A DNA stretch of 64,000 bases from Parasponia andersonii (GCA_002914805.1 JXTB01000029.1:834934-898933); one strand, 5' to 3'. Positions 1 through 13,410 are shown, numbered from the stretch's first letter. A program made the numbers and translations. Notes: generated from the letters alone by a model not told the origin.

Positions 1-1
1 G

Positions 2-3000
2 CGATTCAATCGACTGTCATGGTCGAGGCCTGCTGACTCCGGGAGTCAGAAGTTTGGGCTTGGGCTTATTGCTGGGGGACTCGTTGATGGGAGCATCGAT
101 ATCTGGAACCCCCTCACGTTGATCCGGTAATTGGCTTCAATTTTCGATTCTGGTGTTTGTTTTCGGTCGAATCCAATCGAATTGAACTGAATTTTTGAGG
201 GTGATTGAGATTGTTGTTTGTTTTTGGGAGTCGAGGAAATGCAGGGGAATTTAACGGATCTTTGGTGATTAAATTTGATGGAATTGCGCATAATTTGCTC
301 TTTGTTGCTGGCCACATTTTGTATTAGGTCAACTTATTAGTTAAGGCATAGCTATGGTGGAGAATTTAAGATTTCATGATTTCCCAATGAAACGTTAAGA
401 TCATTTTGGTAATGTGTTGAATGTTTGTGCCAAGGTTGAGGATGAATGGTTGATAATTGATTGTTGGCAATGATGCTTTGTTTAATTTGGCTTTAGATTG
501 GTGCGTTTTTTTTGTATGTGATTCACGGTAGTAGCTTTGGTTGCTAGAAGAGCAGCAGGAAATTGGTTGTATTTTTATTAGCTCGTGCGTCGTGAAAGAT
601 TTGTTTGAAATGGGTTAGTTAGGTTATTTATTTAATTTTTCAATCATGTTCTTGTCTGGTAGGAGATGAGGATAAGTCATTGTTTTAAATTTTTCTTCCT
701 TTCCATTGTGAGCATTGGATTGTTATCTTAAGTGCTTCAGCTTCTTAACTCGGATGATTATTGAAATTATGTAGGTGGTTTGGCTATCTCTAACCTGAAT
801 GGATTTTCCTTAATTTGCTTACTTCCAATACTTCTCCTGTCTATTAATATTCTCTGCTTTAGAATGTAATGTGGTTAGTTTTGGTTGTTTGGTTATTCGG
901 GTGTAATGTGAACTTTTAATAAAGCAATAATAAACTTATTTTGCCTTCTGGATGTCTTATTTTGTAATTACTCCTTCTAGTTCCGAGCCAAGTGAAAGTG
1001 CTCTTGTTGGACATCTCTCGAGGCATAGGGGACCTGTAAGTTTTTCTTTACTACACTTTGCATGCTTGCTGTTTATGACTGTATTTTCAAAACTTAAAGA
1101 ATTGGTGGTAACATAGTACTCACATTTCTTTGTTCTCTTTTGGTCATCAGGTTCGTGGTCTTGAATTTAATGTAATTGCACCAAATTTACTTGCATCTGG
1201 TGCTGATGATGGTGAGATTTGCATCTGGGATTTGGCCAACCCTGCAGAACCTTCTCATTTTCCACCTCTTAAGGTTTGTTGTTATGACAGTGCACCAAAG
1301 CCTCATTCTACTTTTTGATCTGTTATGCAATTTGCACACAAATCTAGAAATGGAAATTTCTTGGCATGTTATAGTTTAAGAAATGCAAAATTTTTCTTAA
1401 TCCTTAGAAATTTTCAGTTTTTTAATTTTGTTTCTCTTAATGAATGGGTGATTATACTTGAAACACGGCAGTCGGATGTTACTCTCTCTTTTGTTGGATA
1501 GATGGAGGCTCAATCCAACTACATTCTTCAAACGGAATACTTTTAACTTTTGGAGTTGTAGAGGAGCTTTTTAAATACAGCTATAGTCATCTAGCCAACT
1601 AACTGTGTGAGAGATTATCAAACAGGGTAGTGGTTCTGCTGCTCAGGGTGAGATTTCATTCTTATCTTGGAATAGCAAGGTTCAACATATTTTAGCATCC
1701 ACTTCATATAATGGAACAACAGGTGAGGAATTGTTCTATACTCCAACTGATTGCAATCTTATACTTTTTTTTTTTTTTTTTGGGTTTAATTGGCTATTAC
1801 ATGTATTCTGTTTTTTTTTTCTCAGTGGTTTGGGACCTGAAGAAGCAAAAACCTGTGATTAGGTAGCAATTCTTCTATGTTGGAATTTGTTTATTTATTA
1901 TTCATAATCTTTTATGACGTAGAATGTTCTCTGCAATCCTAAACTTTCTGTAAAATGGCAGCTTCTCTGATTCGGTTAGAAGGCGGTCCTCTGTTTTGCA
2001 ATGGAATCCTGATATTGCTACTCAGCTTGTTGTTGCATCAGATGAGGATGGCTCACCAGCTCTAAGGGTATTGACTTTTTTAATTATTCCTTATATATTT
2101 TTTTTCTTTTTTACGAACTACATTATGTTTACTTTGTGAGCAGCTTTGGGATATGCGAAATACATTTTCACCAGTAAGAGAGTTTGTTGGTCATACCAAA
2201 GGTAACAAAATAATCATTTTCTAAAAAATTTTTGTTCTTTTTCACCCATTTCTTTGTTTTATTAACTCAATTTATCATCCTCCAATTTTTGCTAATGCTA
2301 ATGTTGAATACTAGGTGTAATTGCAATGTCGTGGTGTCCTAACGACAGCTCATATTTGCTTACCTGTGCAAAGGATAATCGAACTATTTGCTGGGACACT
2401 GTTACTGCTGAGGTGTCACATTTATTTCTCCTTTTATTAGCTCTATAATTTTCGTCTTCATGCTTTTTCCTTTTTTCCCCCTTCCCCCTTCTCCCGGTTT
2501 TCAAGTTTTCATTTACACTTTGGTCTAATGATAACACTTGTCTTTTTTAATTTTGGTCTAGATTGTCTGCGAGTTACCAGCAGGCACCAACTGGAATTTT
2601 GATGTGCACTGGTATCCAAAAATACCTGGAATTATATCAGCATCTTCATTTGATGGAAAGATTGGAATTTACAACGTTGAGGTATTTTATGTGCTACTTA
2701 ATGATAACTACTAATGTTCTGCCTATTGTGTGCTTTTTTAGAATTATATTGGAAGTCCTCAGAAGTAATGGAATATAATAGTAAAATGCAGAACAATTCT
2801 ATCTTTGTTTATTTATCAAGATGGATATAACAGAATTGGAATCAATGTGGAGATGGTTTTCTTTGATTCAGTGATTTTATTATGATGTTTTATCTTTACT
2901 TTTTGATATGTTTTCTTTTTCTTTTAGGTGGACACCTGGTCTCTTCATTGTATTAGTTTTCCTTTAGGTCGATAATTGTGCATTTACCATCGATTTCTTT

Positions 3001-6000
3001 TCACACAGGGGTGCAGCAGATATGGTGTTGGTGACGCTGCTTTTGGTGCAGGTAATGTAGATTATAGTTAGTAGTAATGAATTAATAATCCTAGAGTTAA
3101 ACATTGCTAGGCCTAGGTCACATAATTTATAGGCTAGCTGTCTGTTTGACTGTTATTTTTTAGCATAACTACTTGTATCTCTAAATGATATAATGTAATA
3201 TATGATGGGCCTTCTCTTTGCAGCATATCTGAAAGCTCCAAAATGGTATAAACGCCCAGCTGGTGTATCTTTTGGCTTTGGGGGCAAGCTTGTATCATTT
3301 CACACTAAGCCGTCTGCTGGAGGTGCTCCATCTAGTGCAGAGGTACGCTTTACTGGTGCAGTACATGTCTTCTATTGCAATGGACTTTATTTTTAATTGT
3401 CTTCAATGAATCCAGGTTTTTGTACACAGTTTGGTCACTGAGCACAGTTTGGTGAGTCGCTCATCTGAATTTGAAGCTGCAATACAAAATGGGGAAAGGT
3501 CTCTATTGAGGACTTTATGTGATAAGAAATTAGAAGAATCTGAGTATGATTTCTAGCTTAAAATTAACTTTGTTGATAACTTTTGTGTGACAAGACATTT
3601 ATATTTTGTTGCATACTTTCTCTTTGTCATGTTCTTTTCTTTCTTTTGCTTTTCTTCTTGTTGTAACAGATCTGAGGATGACCGTGAAACATGGGGTTTG
3701 CTAAAAGTTATGTTTGAAGATGATGGGACTGCAAGGACAAAGCTTCTAACTCACCTTGGCTTCAGCATCCCTGAGGTAGCAAAACCTGATGTCCAAGATG
3801 AGCTATCTAAAGAAGTAAATGCTCTTGGACTTGAGGAGGCTACAGCAGATAAAGTCGGATTTGAGGGTGGTAAAGAGGCCACCGTTTTCCCTACCGACAA
3901 TGGAGAAGATTTTTTCAACAATCTTCCTAGTCCTAAAGCTGATACACCATTGTCTGCCTCTGGTGATAAATTTATTGTTGGTGATGCTATTCCTAGTACA
4001 GATCAGGTGCAACAAGAATCAGACGTACTTGAGGAGAGTTCTGATCCCTCATTTGATGAATCTGTTCAACATGCTTTAGTTGTTGGAGACTATAAGGGGG
4101 CTGTTGCAAAGTGCATATCAGCTAACAAAATGTCTGATGCTTTAGTTATAGCACATGCTGGTGGTGATTCATTGTGGGAGAGCACACGGGATCAATACCT
4201 TAAGAAGAGCCGCTCACCCTACCTAAAGGTAGATGAAATTTCCTCCCTATTTTCTCGGAAGCAGTGATACTTTTTTTCCTCTTTATTATTTATTTATGAT
4301 GAGACTTGTATATAAAGGTCTTGAATTGAGTCAATTTATGTTCTGCTTCTAGAACATTATTGCGTTGTTTTCTTTTCTCTTCATTATCTGAATTAATTGT
4401 CAGGTTGTTTCTGCAATGGTGAACAATGACCTCTTGAGTCTCGTAAATACCAGACCCCTCAAATTTTGGAAAGAAACTCTTGCTCTTCTTTGTAGTGTAA
4501 GTTTCTCATCTTCAATGTTAAATATAAGTTTAATGACGTCTTAAGTTTAATGCCCTGGAATTTGCTTTCTTTTTTCTAAATTTTCCACAACGAATCAAAG
4601 AGCTTTATCTGGTTTCAATCCAGTATAATGACGGCCACACTGGCCCTGATAGAAAGAACCTGGCGTTTTCTATCCCTTATACTGGATTATACTTATCGTT
4701 GTTGTAAATTTTATGAGAGAGAACTAAATTAACAACAAACTTAAATTACTCTACTTACTAATTAACTTGCATAATTCTCTTAATCATGAATCAACAGTTT
4801 GCATCAAGAGAGCAATGGACCACTCTGTGTGATGCACTAGCTTCCAAATTGAATGCTGCTGGTAATACACTGGCTGCAACTATTTGTTACATATGTGCCG
4901 GAAGTATTGATAAGACAGTTGAGATTTGGTCAAAGAGTTTGTCAATTGAGCATGAGAAATCTTATGTAGACCGTCTTCAGGTAAGTTTGATGCTTTACTG
5001 GTGCTTTTGAACATATTTCATTTTGCCTATGTACTTGCTGATAACTGTGTATATGGTTAGGACTTAATGGAGAAGACTATTGTCCTTGCCTTGGCATCAG
5101 GGCAAAAGCGATTCAGCGCATCATTGTGCAAGCTTGTAGAGAAGTATGCCGAAATTTTAGCGAGTCAGGGGCTTCTAAAAACAGCAATGGAATACCTTAA
5201 ACTGTTTGGCTCTGATGAAGTAACGCCGGAACTTGAGATCTTAAGAGATCGTATTTCTCTTTGTGCAGAATCTGGTATGATTACCAATTGGCATTTGCAG
5301 TTTTATTTGACTTCTTAATTACCTGATGATTGCAATCAAACTTATTTTTCCTCTCTTTTCTGCCTTGTTTTCCTTGGGTATTTGCTACAACTTTTGGATT
5401 GCAATCCCTATACCCTCTATTAATATGCTACTTGTTGTTTTAAAATTTCTCGTATTTCTACTATTTCTACTGTTGTATCATTGTCGGGGGTGAAAATTTT
5501 AAGACTAGTTACTGTGGCTGATCAGTGTAAATGTGAAGTTCATTGATGTCTGTTGCCTGCTGTGGTATATTCTGTCACTAGTTGTAAGATAGAAAGCCTT
5601 TAAGAGCTCCCCATGCTTGTATCGGATAATTGCCAGCAATCAGCAGTTGGATAACTTGGTGTATATCGGATAATTAATGGCAGTCAGCAATTGGATAACT
5701 TGGTGTATCTGTCACACAAACAAGATTAATATATATGATGGAATTAACTGCATTCTATTCGGAAATGGTGCAAGTTTATGTTTAAATTCTCTACCATGGC
5801 CAAAGCGTTACTCTTATTCATCTATCTTCTAATTGACGCAGAAAAAGTTGTTGAGCCTAGTCCACAAAGTCAAACTGGTTTTGAGGTTTCTCCTCAACAG
5901 TACCAGGTATTCTTTTTCCCTCTTTGTTTTATCCCCCGTATGTAATTTTCTTTTCCTGGTCTTTTATTGTCTAACATATCTGGACCTTAGCTGTCTATGG

Positions 6001-7841
6001 AAATTGATTTNGCTTTGGAAACTGTGCCATCACTGTTACAGCCTAATGTTCCTGTTAGTTCCTATGGTGAAAACAATGCACAAGCTACCATTTCGTATGA
6101 CAGAGGAGGATATGTTGCTCCTGCCCCTCAGCTCACTCATATGTTTGTTCCATCGCATCAGACACCTCAGGTTCCTAAGGTGTGTATTTAATGTTTTATT
6201 GATTTTACAAAGGTATTTTATCTTAATTATTTTCCTTAACCATAATTTTCCCTCTTCAGGTTCAAGCTACCATTGATTTTACATTTTCATTTTAGTTTTT
6301 CATATTTCGTTTTAGACTCTGCTATTTGCCAAGTTATTGGACATCCTAAAAATTTGTTTACTAGTTTATATTTCCTTTGTCTTCGAAATTGGAACTGCCT
6401 TTTTTGCTACTTTGTCATCGATTGACTTATTGAACTTGCTAAAAAAAAATTGTTTTAGTATGTATTTCCTTTCTGTCTTTGAATTTCGGACTACCTTTTT
6501 GGCTATAAAAGAGGTAAATCTACTTTTTTCTTATGATGATTCTCTATGTTGTTAGTCATCAGATCTCCATTGGAAAGCCTTTGCATATGTCGATGATTAG
6601 TGACCAATCCTTTGTTTCAGTTTTGCCAATTTTCACATTAAGACACCACTTACCTTTGCTTGTAGATATCAAATTCGTATCTGTAACATAACACGACTGC
6701 TTATTTTTGCTTCTAGGATAACTTTTCTGCACCTGCCGTCCCTGCTCAGCCTACCATGAGGACTTTTGTTCCTTCAACTCCACCTTTGCTGAAAAATGTG
6801 GATCAGTATCAGCAACCTCAGCAACCTACGTTGGGTTCTCAGTTGTATCCTGTCTGTATTCTTGCCTTTTTCATATTCTACTCTGCCAATAAATGTGATG
6901 ATGATGCACTTAATATCTTCTTTGTATGTTTCAGGGAACTGCTAATGCTGCTTATCAGCCACCTTCTAACACTGCTTATCAGCCTGTGCCACCTTCTAAC
7001 ACTGCTTATCAGCCTGTGCCACCTGCTAACACTGCCTATCAGCCTGTACCATCTGCTTCTATTCCATCTCAATTAAAGCCGGGTGGGTCATTTGGTGTGA
7101 CTCCCTATCCTGTACCAAGGGAATTTACACCTGTCGCTAATCCAGGAGTTGTTCAAGGACCTGGTTCAATGCAACCACCCAGCCCTACACATACAGCACC
7201 AGTGCTACCTGCTGTTAATACAGCTCCACCACCTACCATACAGACAGTTGATACCTCAAATGTTCCTGGTACTCATAAATTTTTCCTTTTTTGGTGAATT
7301 TCCCAGGTTTTCTCTAGAATCTAGATTTTATGTCCGTGTTTCTTTTGATATTGTTGGAACTGTTATTTTCTAATGGGCTTTACCTTTTTGCTGATTATAT
7401 TATCCAGCCCACCAAAAACCCGTCATCCAAACCTTGACAAGACTTTTCAATGAGACCTCGGAAGCATTGGGAGGTTCACGAGCAAATCCTGGCAAGAAGC
7501 GTGAAATAGAAGACAATTCAAGGAAGATAGGTGCCTTATTTGCCAAACTCAACAGTGGGGACATATCTAAAAATGCTGCTGATAAGCTTGGTCAGCTCTG
7601 CCAGGCTCTGGACAACGGTGATTTTAGCACTGCCCTCCAAATCCAGGTATAATATTTTAATTGGACTTTCGAGTAGCTTTTTTCATTTTGCTAGTCGCAG
7701 CTATAATTAGATGAGTGTGTATTAATTGTTATTTTTCCTTGCTGAAATCAGGTACTTCTTACCACTAGTGAATGGGACGAGTGCAACTTTTGGCTAGCTA
7801 CACTCAAGCGCATGATCAAGACTAGGCAAAATGTGAGATAA
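2..7841 (+). CDS. SEC31: Protein transport protein SEC31 homolog (COPII outer coat), 5' end outside window
   Basis: SEC31 pairs with SEC13 to form the outer cage of COPII vesicles at endoplasmic reticulum exit sites. Twenty-two exons are read: 2-126, 981-1035, 1151-1273, 1626-1722, 1826-1862, 1962-2067, 2144-2201, 2315-2412, 2562-2681, 3009-3051, 3224-3342, 3416-3543, 3670-4228, 4404-4496, 4798-4980, 5061-5274, 5842-5906, 5991-6179, 6717-6851, 6935-7268, 7408-7646 and 7752-7841; the phases agree throughout. The first ten exons encode WD40 repeats (for example [16 protein letters not shown] and [14 protein letters not shown]). Next come a helical ACE1-like region, a Pro/Gln-rich linker with tandem [10 protein letters not shown] units, and a C-terminal helical domain ending [16 protein letters not shown]. 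The ends of the 5991 exon are uncertain (6170 or 6179), and base 6011 is N. The start codon and first WD repeat lie left of the window. No break is seen, so the gene looks functional. Confidence 0.93.
6948..7050 (+). repeat. In-frame 30-bp tandem repeat in the SEC31 proline-rich linker
   Basis: About three and a half copies of a 30-bp unit encode [10 protein letters not shown] or close variants. The unit length is a multiple of three, so copy-number changes would keep the reading frame. It lies in the disordered Pro-rich segment that, in SEC31 proteins, binds the inner COPII coat. Confidence 0.8.
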
Positions 7842-10239
7842 TTTAAGGATTGAAACCATATTTGACTGCTGGTTTTTAAACTCGTGTATGGTTAGTTACT
7901 GCTTTGTACACAAAAGATGGCATCTTCGTATCATCTTCAGGATTTTGATCCCTCTCATGCGCCTCCTCGTGTCTTGATTTGGTTTTTAATCAACACTCAC
8001 TTGAAGGCAGCTAGTGAGTTTCAAAAGCAGTTAGTGAGAGCATTAATAGACCTTTACTGTTCCAATTTTTATATTTGGTAGTGTTAAAAGATAGCCTTCA
8101 TTTTTTTTTTTCCTTGGGTTTAGTTTTGTTTTTGCAGCTCATGTAATTTTCACTGAGCCCCTACCTTTGTCATTTTATGTCTATTTAGATTGTAGAATTC
8201 TTGTGCTTTTGATTTATATGAATACTGAAAATTTGAATAACAGGACTTCAATTTTGCTATAGAAGGATGCTTTCAATATACTAATCCATTTGTCATATTC
8301 TTTGCGATTTTAGATATTAGATTTTCTCCGTCGTGGTTAATCTTTGTTTGGGAAAGTCCCAGACACTATTTAAAACAATGTGCAAGATCGAAAGAGGGTC
8401 TGAACATTCTCAATTTGCTTTTTGTTACTCGAGCATGGCTTCGAACTCTCCGCATGCATTGCTGACTTAAAGATTATGCCAATGGGCGAAATGTGGTTAA
8501 ATACAATAAATTCCTAGTCTTACAAACATTTTTAGACAACTCAATGAGACTTCCGGTGGACTGTAAATCTGAAAAAAAGTTCTAAAGAAGCATTCATTCC
8601 ATCGAATAGAAAAAAGGCGATAATTTAGACAAGAATACGAGAGTTATGGAGGAAATGAGAGAGTTACTTTTAACCTTTACCCTTACAGTTCGGTCCAAGT
8701 ATCCAAGATTGTACTCGTTAATCTTCAGAAGGGGCACTTCTCATCATAATGTTTTCTTTATAAAGAAAACATCATAGACTGCGGGCCGCATTAAAGAATC
8801 TCGTAAAAATTCTTCCACAATATGAACTTTGCGGTGAGTTGTCGCAAGGGAAAAACAGCTCTAAACATAGCAAAATTCCAGATTTTGAAGTGAGAATCGC
8901 AAGCAAACTTTAGTAAGAACACACAAGTGAGCTGTAAAGCGTTAACATACGGCATATACCATCCTCCTAGTTCCTGCCAAGAGCTAAAAGACACCACATC
9001 TTTGACTCTCTCCTCGTTTAATTTCTCTCTCTATTTAAATGTCTTCTAGTTTGAAGGGTTGGAACAGTATTTGGAGCCAGTACTTAGTGGTGTTACTAGT
9101 AAGCTCAGTTCAACTTGTCTGAACTAGACTGTTTTATTCGGTCACAAAAGAATAAAAAAGAGAAGCAAAAGAATAAAAAAGAGAAGCTTTGTCCCAATCA
9201 AAGAGAATATTTGGCTAATTCAGTAAGTCTAATTGAATGAAGTTACTTTAGTGTTTGTGCTGTCGTTTTCTTGAGCAATACAACTCGACCCTAAAATGCG
9301 TTAAGATGTTGTGTCTATAATCTAAAGTCAACTTCAAGTGCAGTGATACTAAGGGAATTGGGAAGTACCCCTACAATATAAACCTTTTTCCATTTTCTTG
9401 GAGAGACGATTTTAGTGTTCTACATCGAGTTTAATAATTCTTCACTGCCCTTGATTCAAAAAAATAATTGTTCACTACCTATTAAAGAACAAAGGCTTGA
9501 GATATCTCTAGTCCGATTCCATATTTTGTCCAAATGTATAGTGGGATTGTACGCAGTCAACTTCTCATGAAGTGTTGTGGTTGTGGGCCATATTTTTGGA
9601 CATAATGTAAAAGGGCACATGACATAATTTCTTCCAAGTCGTACATTCTAAATCTTGTCCTAAACCTATACTCAATACATTTTTTTTTTTCAAAAAGTTA
9701 GCTTTTGACTTGTATAATTATGAAGACAGCTAGAATTTCAAGACTTAAAGACTACTTTTGTCATCCAAATATTGCTAAAGTCTACATTTTCCGTTCTACA
9801 CGGTAAAAAGAAATAGTTAAAAAATTGAAAAAGGAATATTAGTATTATTCTGTTTCAAGAGGATACAGTGAAATTTCAAAAGAATTAAAACAAACATCAG
9901 AGAACTATGCACTTGGTAGATTTTGAATCAGCTCAATGTGTATTGAAGGTGAGAAAAAGAACGTTCTTTCATACATCAGTGACACAGTGTCAAACAACAA
10001 AGAGAAGAACAGTACAAGGACCACAAGCCTATGACGGGGACACATGAGAAATGTGCCTTTGAACTCGGAATATGCAAAAACTAAAAGACATTAAAGCAAT
10101 TAAGAGAACACAGAAAAGGTTTATTCCATGTTCATTTAATCAAACCAACAAACAAATGTACACCAATGTAAAAATTTGCAAGCAAGAAAAGCTTATGGAT
10201 CCGAGCTTTGCTCTATCTTTTCAATTGCTCCAATGAAAT
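7842..10239. other. Intergenic region between convergent SEC31 and kinase genes
   Basis: The region holds the presumed SEC31 3' UTR (first few hundred bases) and, at its right end, the 3' UTR of the minus-strand kinase. It contains a perfect 24-bp palindrome (8749-8772), a short direct repeat of an AAAAAAGAGAAGC-type unit near 9146-9186, and poly-A/T runs. No convincing gene was seen on either strand. Confidence 0.6.
8749..8772. repeat. Perfect 24-bp palindrome
   Basis: The two 12-base arms are exact inverted copies with no spacer; the centre is CTTTATAAAG. It lies in the 3' intergenic region between two convergent genes. It could form a cruciform or RNA hairpin, or be chance in AT-rich DNA. 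Confidence 0.7.
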
Positions 10240-11742
10240 TTACGCAGCAAACTTTGTATCATCAGCACCATGTGAACGAAAAATTGTACGAGGAATTATA
10301 TCATCTCTTCTGGAACAAATTTCTGAACTTCCCCCAATTGAACGGTTTCGCCTAAAATGAAAGACATCTCTGTTTTCACCATGAGTTTGAGATTGATTCT
10401 TCCCTCTGGTTGCATATCTTTCACTACCAAATCTAGAACTCGAAACACGATTCCTGGATTTCAATTTAGGTGCAACACCATCAGCCTCTTCCCGGTATTC
10501 AGACTCCTCATCTGTACCAGCCATAAGCTCCATCAAATTGCTACTGAACCCCAAGTCAGAGTAAACTCTCCTTGAATTCCTCATAACTTGCCTAGCATGC
10601 TTAGCATCCATGGCATCCAAATTACCTTCTCCACCATTTTCAAACCAATTCAAATGGGGATTACTCACTTCAACTGGGCGCCCCACATTCTCCACCATCA
10701 TACATGGATTGTTAAAATTATTCCATGAATGCAAAGGAACAAGTTTGCTCAAACCAGTAAGCCAAACAACCACATCTTTCATTGCTGGCCTTCTCTCCCT
10801 ACAAGACCTCACACACTTGGCTGCAATCACAGCCAATTGCTTCCTCACAATGGGGTCTTTCGGAGGCGAAATTCTCGGATCATAAACATTTATAAGCTTC
10901 CCTTTCTTAATAAGGGGAATAGCCCAATCCACAATCGACGGTGGCGAATGGCCAACATCAATGGCTTTTCTCCCACTTATAATCTCTAACAACAAAATCC
11001 CAAAACTAAAAACATCAAGTTTAGTGCTCAAATTATCTGGGGTCACATAACCCGGGTCAAGGTACCCCATGGTCCCAGCCGGGGGGGTTGACCTGAGCCT
11101 ATAATCATCTACATGACATCGCAAAGCCAAGCCAAAATCACCCAACCGGGCATTGAAATTACGGTCTATTAACACGTTAGCAGACTTAATATCTCGATGA
11201 ATCACAGGTGGGCTTGATGAATGAAGGGTATCAATGGCTTTGGCAGTTTGCAAAGCCAATCGAATTCTACGACCCCAGTTGGGTGGTCGAGCACTAGTGT
11301 GAAGAACATCATAAAGGGTACCATTACTCATAAACTCAACGACCAAAAGTCTATCTTTAGAGTCATTAGTAAAGCCTACCAGATTGACCAGTCTCGGACT
11401 CTGAATCTTTGACAAGATCTCGATCTCGTTGTCCACCTCGTTGGCGATCTCCGGTGCCGAATTGGGCCGTGGCCCGACTACGCTTTGGGCTCGAGAAGGC
11501 CTCTTAACGGCGACGAGGCGTCCACGGAGAACTGCTTTATAGACATAGCCATGGCTGCCTTTGCCCAATAGCTTCTGCTCTGAGAACCCGTTTGTGGCAG
11601 CCTCAAGATCAGAATAGTCGAACTGTTGGATCTTAATCGGCTTCTCCGGGCCGGCGCCGGCGCCGGAGGTTGTTTTGGCAGATGGGTTTTGGGAATTGAC
11701 GGTGGAAACGGCGGATTCAGCCTTGCAAGAAAGGTATCCCAT
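10240..11742 (-). CDS. Receptor-like cytoplasmic serine/threonine kinase (At1g28390-like)
   Basis: This single-exon gene encodes a protein kinase of about 500 residues with no signal peptide, ectodomain or membrane segment, so it is a receptor-like cytoplasmic kinase. Visible motifs are the Gly loop GKGSHGYVYK (residues 60-69), catalytic Lys80 in VAVK, the catalytic loop IHRDIKSANV (Asp184), DFG at 202-204, and GTMGYLDPGY in the activation segment. The C-terminal 150 residues are basic and Ser/Arg-rich. Two Met codons lie in tandem. I chose the second because it begins MGYLSC, with Gly2 as a candidate N-myristoylation site and Cys6 as a candidate palmitoylation site, which would anchor it to the plasma membrane (inference). 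It resembles the Arabidopsis At1g28390 family, whose signalling role I cannot read from sequence. It is convergent with SEC31. Confidence 0.9.
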   Translation of the reverse strand: MGYLSCKAESAVSTVNSQNPSAKTTSGAGAGPEKPIKIQQFDYSDLEAATNGFSEQKLLGKGSHGYVYKAVLRGRLVAVKRPSRAQSVVGPRPNSAPEIANEVDNEIEILSKIQSPRLVNLVGFTNDSKDRLLVVEFMSNGTLYDVLHTSARPPNWGRRIRLALQTAKAIDTLHSSSPPVIHRDIKSANVLIDRNFNARLGDFGLALRCHVDDYRLRSTPPAGTMGYLDPGYVTPDNLSTKLDVFSFGILLLEIISGRKAIDVGHSPPSIVDWAIPLIKKGKLINVYDPRISPPKDPIVRKQLAVIAAKCVRSCRERRPAMKDVVVWLTGLSKLVPLHSWNNFNNPCMMVENVGRPVEVSNPHLNWFENGGEGNLDAMDAKHARQVMRNSRRVYSDLGFSSNLMELMAGTDEESEYREEADGVAPKLKSRNRVSSSRFGSERYATRGKNQSQTHGENRDVFHFRRNRSIGGSSEICSRRDDIIPRTIFRSHGADDTKFAA

Positions 11743-11985
11743 CAAGATCTTACCTTTATTTATTTATTTTATTTATGGGTTTTTTGTGAATTCTGTGAGA
11801 AAAGAAGGAATGGGTGTCTGATATTTCTGATCAAAAATCACGGATACATATTGTTCCAAATCCAAGAAGAGAACAGACAGCGAAATGGTGTTGGTGTGGG
11901 TTGGGCCATGGTGGGTTAATGGGTTGTGTCCTTTTCAATATGTTTTTGGGGATTGGGATTGGGAAGTAGCCTATAGTTTGATGTG

Positions 11986-12012
11986 GTATATATATATATA
12001 TATATATATATA
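11986..12012. repeat. TA dinucleotide microsatellite
   Basis: An uninterrupted run of TA units about 250 bases upstream of the kinase start, in its probable promoter region. Confidence 0.85.
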
Positions 12013-13291
12013 GGAGAGAGGATTGTTTGGGTGCTGTGTTAGGGGCCCACCTACTTGGAATCCCAATGGGACATATACATTACATATATACATTAGAGCA
12101 TTTAAGACATTATGACACCATTGATTATTATTTCTACCAAAATAAATTGCCATTTACTTGATAAACTACTAGTTTTGCACGTATTTGCATGCATATCGTA
12201 CGGTAGCTCTGTCTCTATACGTCTGCTTGTTTCTATCTAGGTTTAATGCCACAAATGTGACTAGATATGAAAGCAATTGATCTCGACTATTTTTTGTTGC
12301 ACCGCAAATATTAACATCATTTTAGAGACTTGGAATAACTATTTAAGCTTAATTTTATTTTATTACTCGAAAAGTGATTAAATATCTAGCTTGGTCTGTG
12401 ACTTTCAAAGTTTTATAGATTTGAACCGTAAACCATGTTTTTATCTTAGTTTGGTTCTTGAAATTCAAATGGTACGTTTAGCTATTTAGATTATCTTTTT
12501 TTATGTTTCAATCTGGCTTTGCTCTCAGTTTGAATAATTCTAGTATGAATTACAAGCCAAAACGGGTAAAAAAAAAAACTATAGTTTAAAATAGTAGAAT
12601 GTGAGATTAATTCGAAAGTTTAAATATCAAAATAGGTCAGAAACATAATATATAGACCAAATATGAAAATACATTTTTAAAAGTTATGAACCGAAATAAA
12701 ATTTAATTTTTCAAGGACTAAAAATATAATTAATCATTTTCTTTTTATGTATGTATGTTTTTGAAATGAAAAGATGAAAAGGTCATAGAAACAAAAAGAA
12801 AAGGCAGGGAAGGTAATGAAGTAAAAAGGTAAAGTAAAATATTAAAAGCAAAAGGAAAGGGATACAATTACTATTTTTCCCCCTATTTTTCTTTTATTTT
12901 ACCAACATAACTGGATTTTAATCATACCTCCCACTTGGTGGGCAAAGGAAAGTATGCATACGTGAAGAAAAATATGTCAGGTCAACTCAAAGATGGAGGA
13001 AAACCTGCTGGTAATGTTAGAAAGGAGAATCACTTTTCTTTTCTTGCAATCAATTCTTCTAACTAATAAATTCCATCACAATGTCTTGGCCTTGGAAACT
13101 ATTTAATAATGGAAGTGTATAAAGTAATTAATCCCAAATAATGGTACTAATAATAACTATAATGAAGCCCAATAAATAAAATCTCAAAATCGGTATTGGT
13201 TATACAGATAAAGGAAACAAAAAAAAAAAAAAATGAAAATGGATTTCATGTTTATTTTCGTTCTGCCGCTTAGCTGTTTTCTTTCTTCTTT

Positions 13292-13410
13292 TCCTTACAT
13301 GTAATTTGTTATTCTCAGAGGTTTTTCCTTACGTACTTATATGATATTTCCTTACATGTAATTTGTTTTTTCTCAGACGTTTTTTCTTACGTACTTATAT
13401 GATATTTCCT
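13292..13410. repeat. Two-copy tandem duplication, about 60 bp per unit
   Basis: Two adjacent copies share CCTTACATGTAATTTGTT near their start and CTTACGTACTTATATGATA near their end, differing at a few positions. They are non-coding and look like a local replication-slippage duplication. Confidence 0.75.

Noticed and set aside
6265-6560. Possible extra SEC31 exons between 6180 and 6716
   Set aside because: Acceptor-like CTTCAG is present, but the following sequence has stops and no SEC31 similarity; treated as intron.
8405-8500. GGCTTCGAACTCTCC stretch considered as a tRNA T-arm or SINE
   Set aside because: No matching acceptor stem, anticodon arm or poly-A tail could be folded by eye.
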